In this document: positions 31,734 to 43,918 of the stretch, piece after piece | Position numbering within the stretch: the first letter of the stretch is position 1 | Layout of the letters: the number at the start of each line of letters is the position of its first letter | From: Jacaranda mimosifolia | Lineage: Eukaryota > Streptophyta > Magnoliopsida > Lamiales > Bignoniaceae | NCBI GenBank assembly: GCA_018894105.1 | Contig: CM032128.1 | Span: 21,123,001-21,187,000, forward strand | Length of the DNA: 64,000 bases | Reading direction: 5' to 3' | Position numbers and translations under genes: made by a program | Notes under the pieces: model-generated | Database searches by the model: none | Told to the model about the DNA's origin: nothing | Seen by the model: the letters and a program-made list of their open reading frames with translations, nothing else

Positions 31734-33968
31734 TCAAAATTTTCATAATTAAATTATTGAATTATGTTACTGAAATATTATCTTATCTATCTTTATAAAT
31801 GAAAAAGTTGTATAATATACATAATTCAAAATTTATCTACAATATATAGGATGTCTTTTTTGAACCAAATTTTCAATTAACTAGTTGGCTTTAAGACTAT
31901 AATTTATATATAAAAATTTATATCTTTCATTTAAAAAAGAGTTCATAATGTTTAAATTCAACATATTATAAATAATTATACAATTGAAGTTATTTTTATT
32001 TTATTTTTATAAAATAGACAATTGAAAGAAAATGTCAGATAAAGTAATTTTAGAAGACATGTAAATAATTATTGAGAATGTATTTCAATATGACATAAAA
32101 ATATAAGTATAATAGTTAATATAATTTTTTTGTTAGAAAATGTTTGAATGTGAGATAAAAGCTTAAAAGTAAGATGAAGTATAGTTTTAGAAATGAGATT
32201 GAGATAAAATGTAATGATTATAATTGATGTAAAATATTTGTTATATAATAAATTGTTCTGAAAAATTTAATGAAAACTTTGTCAAATCTGACAGACAATA
32301 AAAAAAAGTGAAGATTTATCTTATAAATGATATTTTAGGAAAAATTCTCGCGAGCAATTGTTGACGACATTTGCAACCAAAATGAGAATCACTCAAAGAT
32401 TTGGGCCTACACTCATTTGGCATGTATAGAAATTAGAATAATCGAATCCCAGTGCCCTACTTAACAATTAAAGTGCTCTTTTTTTTTTCTTTCAATTTTA
32501 TCAGTTTTTTCTTCATTTCTATCTTTCTTTAGAAAATGAAACATACATGTGTACATCAATACATTTGAAGTTATTTTGATGTTTGAGATGACCTTAGTGG
32601 GCAAAATACATCAAGCCTAGTCAGGAGAGACTTTTCCTAAGTTTTTAGCAAGTCTAATACTAAGCCTTAAATCACAAAATTATTACGGATATTAAAAATT
32701 ATCCAAAATATTAAATGATATGATGATCTAAGGATGAACATCGATCCTAATGATCAAACCCACTTATCAAAATTGTAATTCGGATCAAGCCATAACATTC
32801 AAGTTACTGTATTCCTAAACTACAAGGTCTTAAGTTATTTTCAGTTTGGGCCATCTATACGTCACTTCACTATCCAAACTTAATGCTCGCATCAGAAGTA
32901 ATTATTTTGATCCAAATATTGAATAAAATAATACTATAACTTTTTCATCTATATAAATAAGGTCTCGTATATATATCTTTATTTCATGACATACTGATTT
33001 GTTTTGACCTTTAGCAATAAAGTAGATAATCCTTATAAATCACATCCTATAGTTTATATACTGCATTCTTAAAAAATAATTAGACATGGCAGAAGAAGAA
33101 ATTTATTTATTTAAGAAAATAATTTAAGCATTGAAACGGAAGTACAAAAACAATTGTTGTAAAGAAAGCAAACTGCAAAAAAATTTAAAGATAAAGGGGA
33201 AGAAGCAAGTTATCCCTGTGCAACTCCATTAGCTTTCTTAAAAACAAAAACTAACACCATTCAACCGATAGAACTAAATGAAGAGCCTCTATCAATGAAC
33301 ATATTTATCGAAAATGAAACTATAGAATTGATTTCATCCACACTACCAATTTTGTATTGAAAAAGAGAGAGAACTATTAAAGCAAAAGTAATAGAGTTTG
33401 GCTTAAATAAAGGTCGGCAATTGACAAACTCTTTATTTGGATTCAAGGAGAATAGCTTGATCTGACTTGTTTGATTCTAATTTATAGGGTGCCTTCCATG
33501 ACAAATCAGATTTGATTGTTCCAATTCTAGTATTATTAAGCTTGTTCTAAGCATGATATAGAACTATATAATATGGTTTTCTTGTAAACTACATGTGATG
33601 AATTATATATACATATACACACACACACATCTACTATTAATAAAGCACATATCTTTTTCGGTGTGTGTGTGGATGATTTATCTAAAATGTCTACCTTTTT
33701 TTATCTACAATAACTAGAAGTTGTAAAATAACTACCTTATGTTGCACAAAAATGGAGTATAGTCCTTTTCGGTAGACAACAATGTGCTGATTTGTTTTCT
33801 TCGGCAAAGAGATCTCTACTTCTTTAAGTTTCTTCGAGTTTGTGATTTTTTCCAGATGATTTCTTATGCCCAAATTTTTTTGGAGGCTTAGTATTTATAG
33901 ATTTTAGTCTTAATGGGCTTAAGCCTATTAGGATTTTTCTACCCTTCTTTATGGGCTTAACTTTTTTT
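31734..33968. other. AT-rich intergenic DNA, nothing recognised
   Basis: I found no gene, RNA or TE terminus that I can support. There is a short (AC)n microsatellite at about 33613-33629 and a TG-rich run near 33660. A 61-codon minus-strand frame at 33261-33446 has no recognised motif. The right part (33870-33968) includes TATTTATAG and repeated TGGGCTTAA. Confidence 0.4.
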
Positions 33969-33984
33969 TTTGGCCATTTTATTT
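33969..33984. repeat. LINE target-site duplication, left copy
   Basis: TTTGGCCATTTTATTT, identical to 38207-38222. It is the direct 16-bp duplication made when the LINE inserted. Confidence 0.9.
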
Positions 33985-34231
33985 TATTTTATTTTATTTT
34001 TTAATCAAACCACAGAATGCGGGCGGGGGGGGGGGGGTTAGGCAAGACTCCCAACCTGTGTATAGATCATGAACAAGTCAGGTACAGAAGAAGAGGGCCA
34101 ACGACCACTTACAACAAGGAATTAACAATGAAAAGACAAAAAACTTGTAGGTAATTACAAAAGACTAGACAATGCGACTAAGCCAAATCATTAAGCCAAC
34201 TATACAAACAAAACATCTACAGGTGAAAAAA

Positions 34232-34730
34232 TTAATCAAATCTGAAATTCGGATAGCCCAACTCCTCCATACGTAGGAGTGACAGAGCCCTCTTCGGCAA
34301 GTGATGTGGAAGAAGAACCTCTCCAATCTCTTGGTCAACTGTCTCCTTAGCCAAATAATCAGCAATTTGATTCCTTTCCCTATATACATACTGGAAATTG
34401 ACGTGAAGAAATTTAGCCAATTTGCGAATATGCCATATGATATGAGCCAACCTCCAATGATGATTATCTGATTTTTGAATCAACTTGAGGGTAACTTTTG
34501 CATCCATCTCAACGATAATGTTCCCAAAATTTTGATCGGCACAAATTTGAAGCCCCTTATACACAACAAATAATTCAGTATAGATGTTCGTGTTGTCCCC
34601 AAAGGGTTCTAAGAATGCAAGAATCGGACACATATTGCTATCTCTGATTATTCCCGCTCCTCAAGCACGCCCCGGATTCCCTCTAGCAACACCATCGGTA
34701 TTGAGTTTTAATCTCCCCGACAGCGGAGCA
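34232..34730 (-). pseudogene. LINE RNase H (C-terminal), one stop
   Basis: LKLNTDGVARGNPG (~34710, first catalytic Asp) is followed by a stop, then ELFVVYKGLQI with the catalytic Glu, NIIVEMDAKVTLKLI with the second Asp, and RERNQIADYLAKETV with the last Asp. This is the RVT_3-type RNase H of plant L1 elements. The open part spans 34232-34633. Confidence 0.88.
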
Positions 34731-34903
34731 AGCCATCTTATGACCTTAGGTGTGCGTCGATGAGGAAAAGAGACATGAACTTCAAAGATCTTCGCCACAT
34801 CATAGTCCCCAATCTAGTAAGCATGATGCAAAAAATCAGCCTTAGAAGTCATAAAAATGAACTGATTTATCCTCCAAATTGACTTCTTGGCAGTGATGGT
34901 CAA

Positions 34904-35266
34904 TTATATATGCTTGATATCATTTCTGGCGCACCATATAAACCAACAAATGAGAATGGGCAAAATACTTCTAATATGTTTCCTTGACCCCATAGGAGCA
35001 CTATTTCTCCGGGCCTGAAATGCCAAAGATATACAAGATGTGTTAGGTATAATTATATTAAAAAGAATAGCAAAGTGGCTCCAAATTTCCTTTGCAAATT
35101 CACACACCAAGAACAAATGACTCACGTCCTCAAAGCCTCCACAAAACTGACATTTCGACACAATCATAATGCCTTTTCTTTGGAGCCTTTCATCTGAGGG
35201 GATGAAATCATTAAGCCTCCAAGCGAAAATCGAAATAGTAGTAGTGATGACTGGGTTCCAACACAT
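34904..35266 (-). pseudogene. LINE zinc-binding region (zf-RVT type)
   Basis: SIFAWRLNDFIPSDERLQRK then KCQFCGGFEDVSHLFLVCEF gives the C-x2-C-x7-H-x4-C pattern of the domain found after RT in plant LINEs, followed by AKEIWSHFAILF. The frame is open for 120 codons and closes before the RNase H. Confidence 0.85.
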
Positions 35267-35575
35267 GAGGAATCTATCAAGTTTTGGACTCCTTTGCCGA
35301 ATGTTCTACCAAGTATCTTTCGAGCTAAATTTACCATTTGAAGATAATCTCCAATAAGGGATATCCAGATACCTTTGAAGGATGGGAATACAATAGATAG
35401 TGTCTATAACTTATGATGGAAGCACATCCTTCAACTTAGAGATATTCCATGCACTATTATCCCAAAAATCCTTCACTTGAGCACAAGAAACTTGATTAGA
35501 ATGCAGCATATTGTTCAAAGATTTCTCCCCAATCCAAGTATCATGCCAAAAGAATAAAGAGCCTTCTCCATGAAC

Positions 35576-37129
35576 TCAAAAAATGTATTTGTCGGCCTCC
35601 ACTCGAATATTACATAACCTTTTCCACATAGATGAATTTTTTGGCCAAGGCTTTATGAAAAGAGGATGAATGCTATCACGATACTTCTTTTTAAGATGTT
35701 CAGCCCATATCAAATCTGTGGTGCGGAATCTCCACCAAAGTTTCAAAGCAAATGTATGGACCGTGTCCTTAAGATTCCTCATATTAATTCCCCCCTCATT
35801 AAATGGATAGCACATCTTATCACAAGCCCACCAATGTATCTTCTTTTTCTCAATATTAGATCCCCAAAGATAACAATTAAAGAGCCTCTCAATTGTAATC
35901 GAAACATTTTTTAGGGTATTCATCACTTGCAAGATGTAAAGGGTAATAGAGAATAAAGTGCTCTTAATCAAAGTAAGTCTACCTCCAATAGAAATTCTTG
36001 AGTGTTCCCATTCTATTTGCCTTTGTGCAGAGGAGCTCCAAGATAATTAAAATGAAGTTGAGCTTGAGAATACCCTAAGATTTAATTCACCAAGCCTGTT
36101 ACCTTTTGATCCCGTTTATACATGATAAAAGAGCTTTTGTGAGGGCTTATTAACTGACCCATAGCTTCTTCAAACCTGTCCAAAAAATGTTTCAAAATTT
36201 GAAGGTTAGCACGTTTAGCTTTAGTGAATAACATAATATCATCTGCATAAGCTAAATGTGAGAAATAGATGCCCCTTCTAGCAGCAAAATATAATGAATG
36301 GTGGCATCTATATAACCTGTCCATCCCATGAGATAAGATCTCGGCAAAGGTGATGAAAAGACCTGAAGACAAGGGATCGCCTTGTCTCAATCCATGGGAA
36401 GATTGGAATAAGCCAGAATTGCAACCATTAATGAGAACGGTAAACCAACAACTAGAGATCAAATTATACACCAAGAATGTTATCAAATTATACACCAAAT
36501 CGGTTAAGCAGCTCCATAAGAATATTCCACTCCACTCTATCATAAGCTTTCCACATATCAAGTTTCAAGATCACATTTTCTTTATTTCTCCCAAGTTCGT
36601 GCACCATCTCTTGAGCAACAAGAATGTTATCATATATAAGACGCCCTTGGACAAAGCCACTTTGATAAGAAGATATGATCTTAGGTAAGAATTTAGCAAG
36701 CTGCAAGCTTAAAATCTTGGAGATGATCTTGTTTGTAGTATTACATAAGCTTATAGGCCTAAAGTCTTCCCACGATTGAGGAGCCTCAACTTTTGAAATA
36801 AGAGTGATAGAAGTGGCAGTAATACCTCTTGGTAAAGGAGAGCTACTGAAAAAATCCTTAACGGCTTTGATTAGGTCATTCTCAATAATATTTCAGCAAA
36901 CCTGAAAAAACTTTGCCCCAAAACCATCAGGCCCTGCTGTGCTATTCGGGTTAATACTAAAAACAACCTCCCTAATCTCTTCATTGGAAGGAACTTGGGT
37001 CAAGATCCGAGTATCCAAGCTACCAGTGATGTTAGGAATCACTTCTAATATTTTCGGGCAAAGCTGAACATTGTCACTGGTAAGTAAGTTTCCAAAGAAA
37101 TCCACAGCCGATTTTTGAATGTCTTCCAA
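35576..37129 (-). pseudogene. LINE reverse transcriptase, disrupted
   Basis: Motifs in order on the minus strand: NPNSTAGPDGFGAKFFQ (~36930), LISKVEAPQSWEDFRPISLC, SGFVQGRLIYDNILVAQE (~36640), LKLDMWKAYDRVEWN (~36550, first catalytic Asp), SHGLRQGDPLSSGLF (~36390), LAYADDIMLFTK (~36240, catalytic YADD intact), then GGRLTLIKSTLFS (~35980) and the C-terminal domain to 35576. Stops occur near 36896, 36490 and 36080. The interval 36430-36490 contains a small duplication of FLVYNLI. Family: plant L1/RIL clade. Confidence 0.9.
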
Positions 37130-37479
37130 ACCATGGAGAGAAACCCCATTGTCAACAATCTTGAAGATTTTCCCTTTAACGCATTTTTTTTTACAACACT
37201 ATGGAAGAAAGCCGTATTTTTCTCCCATTCCTTCAGCCATTTGCAAATTGATTTCTGTCTCCAAAAGTCCTCTTCTATAGCTAAAGCCATTGTCAACAGA
37301 GCATTACACTTTTTAAGATCAATGAGATTTGTTTGGGATGGATTCTCATCATATCTTACCTCGGCCTTAGCGGCATTTTCCTTGGGGTGCTGGAATTTAT
37401 GATGAATATTCTCAAACATATGATAATTCCAATCCTTGAGGGTCTTCTTCAATCGGTTGAGTTTTAAGAACAATCTCAA
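37045..37479 (-). pseudogene. LINE linker between endonuclease and RT
   Basis: MRLFLKLNRLKKTLKDWNYH ... EDFWRQKSICKWLKEWEKNT and AFFHSVVKKNALKGKS is the conserved segment that precedes RT in plant L1 elements (usual form E..W.QKSR..WL..GD.NT.FFH). The W-x-Q/K-S and NTAFFH words are intact, but GD is replaced by EW. Confidence 0.82.
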
Positions 37480-38200
37480 CAGCCCATGCGCATCAATTTA
37501 TCTATCCCAACATTTTTGAACAACCTCCACAAAGCCACTATGATGAGTCCACATATTCTGAAACCTAAAACTCGAGGGCTGATTAGAAATGGTTTTCGAG
37601 AACTTAATAAGAAAGCCATGATGATCAGATTTTCCCTGAGGGAGATGAATAACTCGGGTAGTCTTGAAAACTTAATGCGATTGCCAAGAATAGAAAAATC
37701 TATCCAACCTCTCCCACATAGAGTTATTACACCAAGTAAAAGGAGAGCCCTCAAATCCGACATCCTCAAGATTACAATCCATGACCATTTTAACAAATTT
37801 TTCCACAGCCCCAGTGTCAAGATTAGCCTACCATTTTCGTTCATTGCGATGCATAATAATATTAAAATCACCTCCAATAATCCACATAAGAGCTGTGTCC
37901 GAAACTTTTCTCAAGTCCTCCCATAATGTCTCATCTTCTGTCTAACATATTTCGCATAAATAAAAGAACTAATAATAGCTGAAGGCTAAGTCTCACACGA
38001 AATCTGTATCGAGAGAACCTATTCGGTATCTTTCAAAATAACCACATCTAAGTCGTTATTAAACAGACACCAAATTCTGTTATTCATATTAGGGACACCG
38101 TAATTGGGTCCCAGTCTTCTCGGCATGAACCGAGCATCCAGCTGAATGAAAGGTTCTAGAATCACAACAAGTTTGAGATTTAAATCTCTAACCAAATCAA
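37480..38200 (-). pseudogene. LINE endonuclease, C-terminal part
   Basis: Reading minus, fragments include ARFMPRRLGPNYGVPNMNNR, IWCLFNNDLDVVILKDTE and, after a frame change, GDFNIIMHRNER (~37860), the GDFN motif of APE-type LINE endonucleases. Further on are TWCNNSMWERLDRF and a SDH-like remnant. Without the N-terminal catalytic half it cannot nick DNA. Confidence 0.78.
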
Positions 38201-38206
38201 CAACTC

Positions 38207-38222
38207 TTTGGCCATTTTATTT
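38207..38222. repeat. LINE target-site duplication, right copy
   Basis: TTTGGCCATTTTATTT, a perfect match to 33969-33984. Confidence 0.9.
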
Positions 38223-41028
38223 AATTAATGTTAAGTTAATGAGTTTTTTTAACAAATTTACTAAAATTCCGTTATAATCAATTTTTGACAGTATCATCAA
38301 GTCCCCTTATTTTTGATAAAGAGATTTTAATTTCATATCGAAAGTATATTACAAGTCTGATTTGTTAATTTTTTTCTTTATTTTAATTTTTTAGGTCAAA
38401 TTGGTTAATTTTCACCAACTATATTAAATTAGATACGTACTTGAGTTCGTCGAAGACACGAAATTTTTTTCATCACCCTCATCTAAGGACTTAAACAAAT
38501 TTTATGCCATGTATATATCTGAATGGCTTAAGAAAATTTCATGTAGCATCTATTTGAGAATTTAGACAAATTTCAAGTGTGATTCTAAGGAGTAGGAAGT
38601 TAAGAAATAGAATTTAAGCAAAATTATGATCGAGGCTGAATTAAATTTTGTAAAGGAGAGAAAGGGGGGGCAACGTTGAAGGTGCCGCTGCTGAAGAGCC
38701 AACAGCTACCCAAAAGACGGCCGCAATAATGGTAATGGCGCGGGCACCTGCAAGCCGACCAAGTTGCGAGCCTAAATTAGGTGCCCTAGTTCGGCATATG
38801 AGGTGGCCTCAACTTTTTTAGGCTAGTGAATTGGAGAGACCAGTCTTGTTATGGCCATGAAAAGAATTTAGTAGTTTTTAATTTGTTTGCTCCATACTTG
38901 TCGTATTTTTAAATGTCATGCTTCAGACACATTTATCCTATCATGCCCACTTTTTGAAGATGCTCCTTGAATCAAGAGACTTGATTTTGTTCAATTGAAG
39001 TGATAACAGAGGGCGACCAATAAGAAAGACGCTTGACTAAGGAAATATTTAGGAGCTATGTAATGTGCTCCTCATTTTTAGGATATAATCAGACTAGTCA
39101 TGAATATGTCCACCCTTGGGACACCCACGAAGCATCCAATTGTTTTCAGAGTTTTGAGGTTCTGTCAAGTTCTTTTTGGAGGCTTATGCGGTCATTTATT
39201 TTTCTGTGAAAGGGGTTAATTGACCAGTAGGAAAGTACAGAAGTCATAACTTCTTGTGGGACTTAGAAAAGTTTCTTGGGAGTAAGTTTCGTATTGTTAA
39301 GGATGTTGAGGATGCTCATTAAGAGTTTGCATTTTGTGTACGACTTAGAGAATTCCTTTTGACCTTTTCATTCTTGAGGAGTCCTTCGAGGCTACAGTCT
39401 CATCAATCACCATCGCTTTTTCTAGAGAGTGCCTTATTTGATAGCTAGTTAGGTAAACTTGTTGAGGTTCAAGTCTCAACTAGTATTTTTCGATGCTACA
39501 GAGAGCGAGTCCATTCTGAGGGCTTAGAATCATGTGGACTCTGCTATATGGATGAAGTAATTTTAAAGTCATATAGTGACTACACATAAGTTGGACATAA
39601 GTACATAGACTTATGCATTGTAGTGAGGTAGAGACATATCACGTTTCACATTTTTGCAAAGGACTTGATCTTCATGGAGTTTTACTCTTTGATGACCTTT
39701 TGAGGTTAGGTGGAGATACGTGTTCTTCAAAGTACTCTGAAATCTTTTGAAGCTTGTGAGGTTTTTTCCACAACTAGGAAGATAGTGGGATGGGTGTATA
39801 AGAGGGATATTTTAGAGGAGCACTATAAGAAAACATCACTTGATAAGAGTCATTCAAATCCCCTAGATCGAGGAGGCATGTGTTTTACAGCCTCTACACT
39901 ACACGGTCACCCATTGCCATTGAAGCATGCACTGGAATGGTTTACTTGCCCACAAGCAGTTTGCCTTTTTTATGCTAGCCAGGGTAAACAACTTTTTTGT
40001 TTAGCTTTATGCCATAACTATGGCATAGATTCTCATCAAGATAGAGATGAGATGGCTTATATCATTGATCGCATGTGAAGTGCAGTGAGTGAGTACGATC
40101 AGCAAAAAATCAAATTATTCTCCTTTTTTCAGCTGGCTCAGCTAACTAAGATAGTTGCTGGTGACTTTTATTCTCACACATCTTTGCATCTTTGAGTATA
40201 TGGGTGGAACTTAGTTGACCAAATGTCACGTCAAGCAGAGAGAGCTATGGCAATGTGACTCACCTTAAGAAGGAGGCGCTGAAGTGGTTCAACCGCAGAG
40301 TCAAAACAAGAAAAAGCTAGCTAAACAGAAAGAGCATAAGTGCTTGAATGCGAGGTATGATAAATAAGTGAAGTGTGGGGAGAAGTTCCTAGATTCCTTT
40401 GCTGGGAGGACATTTATGAGTGCTGCTTGCGCAAATATAGTCAAGGAGTTCAGGGGTTCTATTGAGTTCTTTGAGTTAGTAAAGGCGGAAGCAATGGTGA
40501 TCGTGTTTTAAGTGAGATTGTGGGGTATCCTGTAGAAGACTTGTTGATGTTAGACCCTACTATCCTAGTTACCATTGTTGTTGAGAGTTTGAGAAAGGTC
40601 TTGAAGACAGAGTAGAGACTGTGGTAGAGGAATCAACGAGAGCAATACCATAGGAATGAAGGTGTTTTGTTTAGGGTAGCGATAGTGAGTAGAGTTTATA
40701 TTTAAAACTTAACACAATTTAGCATTTTCAAGTCAACTTGAGTAGTATTTTGGCATGCTTTTTCCTCTTATATTGCTATTTATTTTTGGAGGCTAAGTGT
40801 TACTTGGATACCTCTTTTGCCTTTTCTATTTGGTTTTAATAAAGTTTTTCTACTTTTACTTATTTGTGTTTGTTCAAACACTTAGTCAATTTGAATGACT
40901 GTTGCTCCTGCATATTCATGCTTTGAGAATTGGAGTGTAAACGGGAAGGAGATGCCATTCGTAAGTGCCCACAAAGGTTACTCATTTTTGGCTCCAACAC
41001 CGAGCACCCAACTTATGTGCCCACGTGT
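38223..41028. other. Unrecognised stretch between LINE and Copia-2 LTR
   Basis: I recognise no gene and no TE end. There is a GC-richer block at 38665-38790. The longest open frame is 39710-40078 on the + strand, treated separately. Its composition (less AT-rich than 31734-33968) and broken coding-like runs near 40100-40650 (for example KCGEKFLDSFAGRTFMSAAC) suggest an old degraded coding element of unknown kind. Confidence 0.35.
39710..40078 (+). pseudogene. Unrecognised 122-codon open frame
   Basis: Starts MEIRVLQSTLKSFEACEVFS and ends RDEMAYIIDRM. It has one CPQAVCLFY and two CLALCHNYG/GGMCF Cys-containing stretches but no motif I know, no signal peptide and no membrane segment. Coding-like sequence continues past its stop (QQKIKLFSFFQLAQLTKIVA), which suggests a relic of a longer frame rather than a complete small gene. 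No function is proposed. Confidence 0.25.
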
Positions 41029-41688
41029 TGTGTCTCAAGTGTAGCACTAGGATCCAATAAATAAAGCACAAAATAGCTAAATTAACTAGGCTACACTCGA
41101 AATCAAAGATCTAACCATGCTTTGAATTCAAATTTGAATGAAGGACTACCTTGATTGCTCAAAAATTCAAGGTAGAGTGGAAGAACACTTGAACACTTCA
41201 AGGCCGTCTTCAAGTAGCGCATCAGCAACTCGACAACCTTTGCCTAATCAAACCACCTCCAAAATTGCTAAAATTTGGACACAACCTCCTCAACACCTTG
41301 GGAAGCTCTAGTAAAAAATGCAGCAACAATTAAATCTGGCACGGTCTGGAAATAAGCCTCCAAAGTTTCTGTCCTTGCAGTAGATCTCCAAAAGCTTAGC
41401 TATCCAAGTGTCTAGCCTGTAATGACAAGATCCACACACCAAGGGAAAATCTAAATCACTCATTAATTAGCTGGAAAATCAAGGACAGAAGAAGAGGATG
41501 AAGGCTGAATTTTGGGAGGGAGAGGTGAAGAAAGTGTGAAGCCTCAACTCATGAATGAATCACACAAAATTGGAAGGAAAAATGGAATCTAACAATTAGA
41601 TCATGCAAGCATGTATGACCGGCTACTTTTCTATCATAGTTATAGGAATGGAGATGTGGTGCCATCACACCTCCCATAAGATTGGCGT
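41029..41688 (-). mobile_element. Copia-2 3' LTR, distal part
   Basis: On the minus strand this continues the LTR of 48960-50472 to its end, CACTTGAGACACA at 41029. The segment AGTGTAGCACTAGGATCCAA (41038 on) is the inverse of the ends of the Copia-3 LTRs (GGATCCTAGTGCTACA). Lengths of the two parts (660 and about 1513) add to about 2.17 kb, the normal size. The part is separated from the rest by Copia-3. Confidence 0.88.
41651..41675. promoter_or_regulatory. LTR palindrome of Copia-2
   Basis: GGAGATGTGGTGCC and CATCACACCTCC make an inverted repeat with two positions that would be G-U pairs in RNA. It is at the place where other LTRs of the family have their palindrome. The TATA side was not clear (TATAGTTATAGG, 41634-41645 reversed, is a candidate). 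Confidence 0.5.
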
Positions 41689-43903
41689 TGTTAGAATAGT
41701 GCCAACAAGCCAATTAGATTAGCATTGTAAACTATTTCACTTGTGATATAACCTTGATTGAATGATAATTTTAAATGGCCATCTTCATCTTATGCTTATA
41801 TTTACTTCACTAGCATTTGGTTGAAGCCCTTAGATCACATATAGACTATGGGACTTGATCACGCACTGGATGGTGATCATGGAATAAGTCTTACATGGCG
41901 GTGATCTTAAATCTTCCAAGCCATAGGATCTTACGAGATAGGGTATCTAAGATCCAGATAAACTTGCACCAACGATGCATAGATCCAAGGGGTTGGATAT
42001 TGCTACGTTCCATGAACAATCCTATATGAGATGTGGATGTATGTTAGTAGGTTCTTGTTAGGGAACAAGGCACTGAAGGCCCACTCAGAGAATCCACTAG
42101 ATAGCTGAAAAGACAAGTCAGTAGTGGCAAGTTCTCCAGCTTACGCTAGTGCATATAGTTAGTCCTCTGACTTGAGGATTCATGGTGACCTTGTGTTTAG
42201 GTCCTCATGCTTTGACTTTTCCTTGGCCACTTAGCGAGTCGTTTGGGTGGAGGTTGGGCATGGGCTATTTAGATATAGAGGTTTGTGAGATTCAAGATGG
42301 GATCAAACTCCTCGTCGTTGTGAAGGGCGAGTACATCCCCTTTGTATTCTATAATGATTGATTCCAAGAAGTCCTTGCGCAAGGCAGTATGACAATTTGA
42401 AAAAGGAGTTTTCCAAAGATGAAGTCATAAAGTGGAATTAGACATTTGAATAGAAATATAGTATCGAGGCTATTAGGGAGCCGACAAATATCTTACCCTA
42501 GGCCTCTTTCAGGAGATAGAAGACGAAAGGACCATATTTGCATAGTACGCGTAGAGCTAGAATGGTTCTCCAAAAAAGCATTCATTTCGCCCAATTAATT
42601 GGGCTTCATGGGCTTGTGGTTGGAAATCGGCCATGGAGATTGGGTACTCTTCAATTAATGGAGATTAATTGAATTGAGTCGATTAGTTTAAAGGAGTTTA
42701 AACTAAGATGAATACATGATATTCAAAAGTCACAAAGAGTTGTGAGCCCATATCCAATGAATGGTAGAACCTAACGGGTCACATACAAAAACCAATTACA
42801 TTTCATAAATTGATGGAAGAACATTTCTACAAGTTAGAAAATTCACTCCTAGTGGACCAATTTTTTAGGTTGGCAAAATTGAGGTCATTTTGGCTTGATT
42901 AATTAAATTGTTAAATTGATCAACTAATTTAAGGAGTTAAATTAGACCAATAATTAAGGAGTTAATTATTTGGTACAACATGACCATCAATTGGTCAAGT
43001 TAGCTTAAAGAGTTAAGCTAATTGACTTAAGAGTTAAGTCAAATGTTAATTAATTAAATTAAAGTATTTAATTTAATTAATGAGAGGAATCTATTTTGGA
43101 GGAAAAATTGAACTGAAAGGTTCATTTGGTGTGGCATTTTAATTAATTTGAAATTAGATTCCAAAAGAAATTGAAATGCACACAAAATTCAAATTCATAT
43201 TTGAATTGCAACTTGCCAACTTGCAAGGCAAGTTGGCGGTCCCCCCTGAGGAAGGTGTGATGCCACCTTGGCATCACACCATCCTCACTCTATATATAGA
43301 TATAGAAGAAGAGAAGCGCAGCCATATTCATGCTCCATATGAAGAATTGGATTCTTTCACATTTTTCCTCCAAATCATAAATGTTGCCTCATGTGTTGAA
43401 GCTCTACTTCCTCTCTACTTCTCCTACCTCAAATCAAGCCTCCATCTCTGCAAATTGTCTTTGTGTTTTCCAACCAATACTAAGGAGAATAGGATCCAGC
43501 ATTGGTGTGTGGATCATATTGTTAGAGGTAGGACAATTGGATTGCTTGCTTTTGGAAGATCCACTATCAGGGCAGTTCGCTTGGAAAATTTTTTCTGCCA
43601 ATTCCCTGTGGCATTTTGAGCTGAAGTTTTTATAGTGGCTTTACCAAGGAGTTGATAAGGTGCTGTAATTTTTTTGAAATTTTTGGAGAAGTTTGGATCG
43701 GGCAAAAGTTGCATCCAATCCATTGTGCCGCCGTGTGACAATTTCTGGATTGAAGAAGTGTTCATCATTCCTTTGGATTTTTGCTAATCGAGGTAATTCT
43801 TCATCTAAATCTAAATCATAAGCATGTTTAGATCTTTGTTTATACGTGTAGCCTAGTTTATTTAAAGTTTTAATATTGGATCCTAGTGCTACATATGCCT
43901 TCA
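41689..43903 (+). mobile_element. Copia-3 5' LTR
   Basis: 2215 bases, TGTTAGAATAGTGCC to GCTACATATGCCTTCA. It aligns end to end with 46728-48959; I count about nine differences in the first hundred aligned bases, so the insertion is not recent. Contains palindrome and TATA at 43248-43300. Confidence 0.93.
43248..43306 (+). promoter_or_regulatory. Palindrome and TATA box of Copia-3 5' LTR
   Basis: GAGGAAGGTGTGATGCC (43248-43264) pairs with GGCATCACACCATCCTC (43270-43286) at 16 of 17 positions. CTATATATAGATATAG follows from 43289. It is the same design as at 22501. Confidence 0.72.
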
Positions 43904-43905
43904 AG

Positions 43906-43918
43906 TCGTATTAGAGCC
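43906..43918 (+). promoter_or_regulatory. Copia-3 primer-binding site (degenerate)
   Basis: TCGTATTAGAGCC, two bases after the LTR end, against the usual TGGTATCAGAGCC: two differences. It is at the expected place, as at 13898 in Copia-1. Confidence 0.75.

Larger units (their letters stand above)
33985..38206 (-). mobile_element. L1-type LINE with RNase H, 5'-truncated
   Basis: A minus-strand non-LTR retrotransposon bounded by a perfect 16-bp duplication (33969-33984 and 38207-38222). The 3' end carries an A-rich tail of repeated TAAAA units (33985-34012, reversed). In order on the minus strand are the endonuclease C-terminal part, a linker, reverse transcriptase, a zinc-finger region and a C-terminal RNase H. 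The start of the endonuclease and the 5' UTR/ORF1 are missing, as usual for 5'-truncated LINE insertions. All coding parts have stops or frameshifts. A run of 14 G (34022-34037 area) lies near the 3' end. Confidence 0.93.

Noticed and set aside
33261..33446. 61-codon minus-strand frame (starts MNPNKEFVNCRPLFKPNS)
   Set aside because: Looks protein-like but matches nothing I know, has no neighbours and is short; reported only in the description of the region.
37476..37877. 133-codon minus frame in the LINE endonuclease
   Set aside because: It is the wrong frame: the GDFNIIMHRNER motif is read in another frame over the same bases.
37115..37926. + strand frames of 95 and 146 codons over the LINE
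   Set aside because: They are antisense shadows of the minus-strand linker and endonuclease.
43176..43904. Open frames inside the Copia-3 5' LTR on both strands
   Set aside because: They lie in LTR DNA that is non-coding in the family and is not kept open in the 3' LTR.
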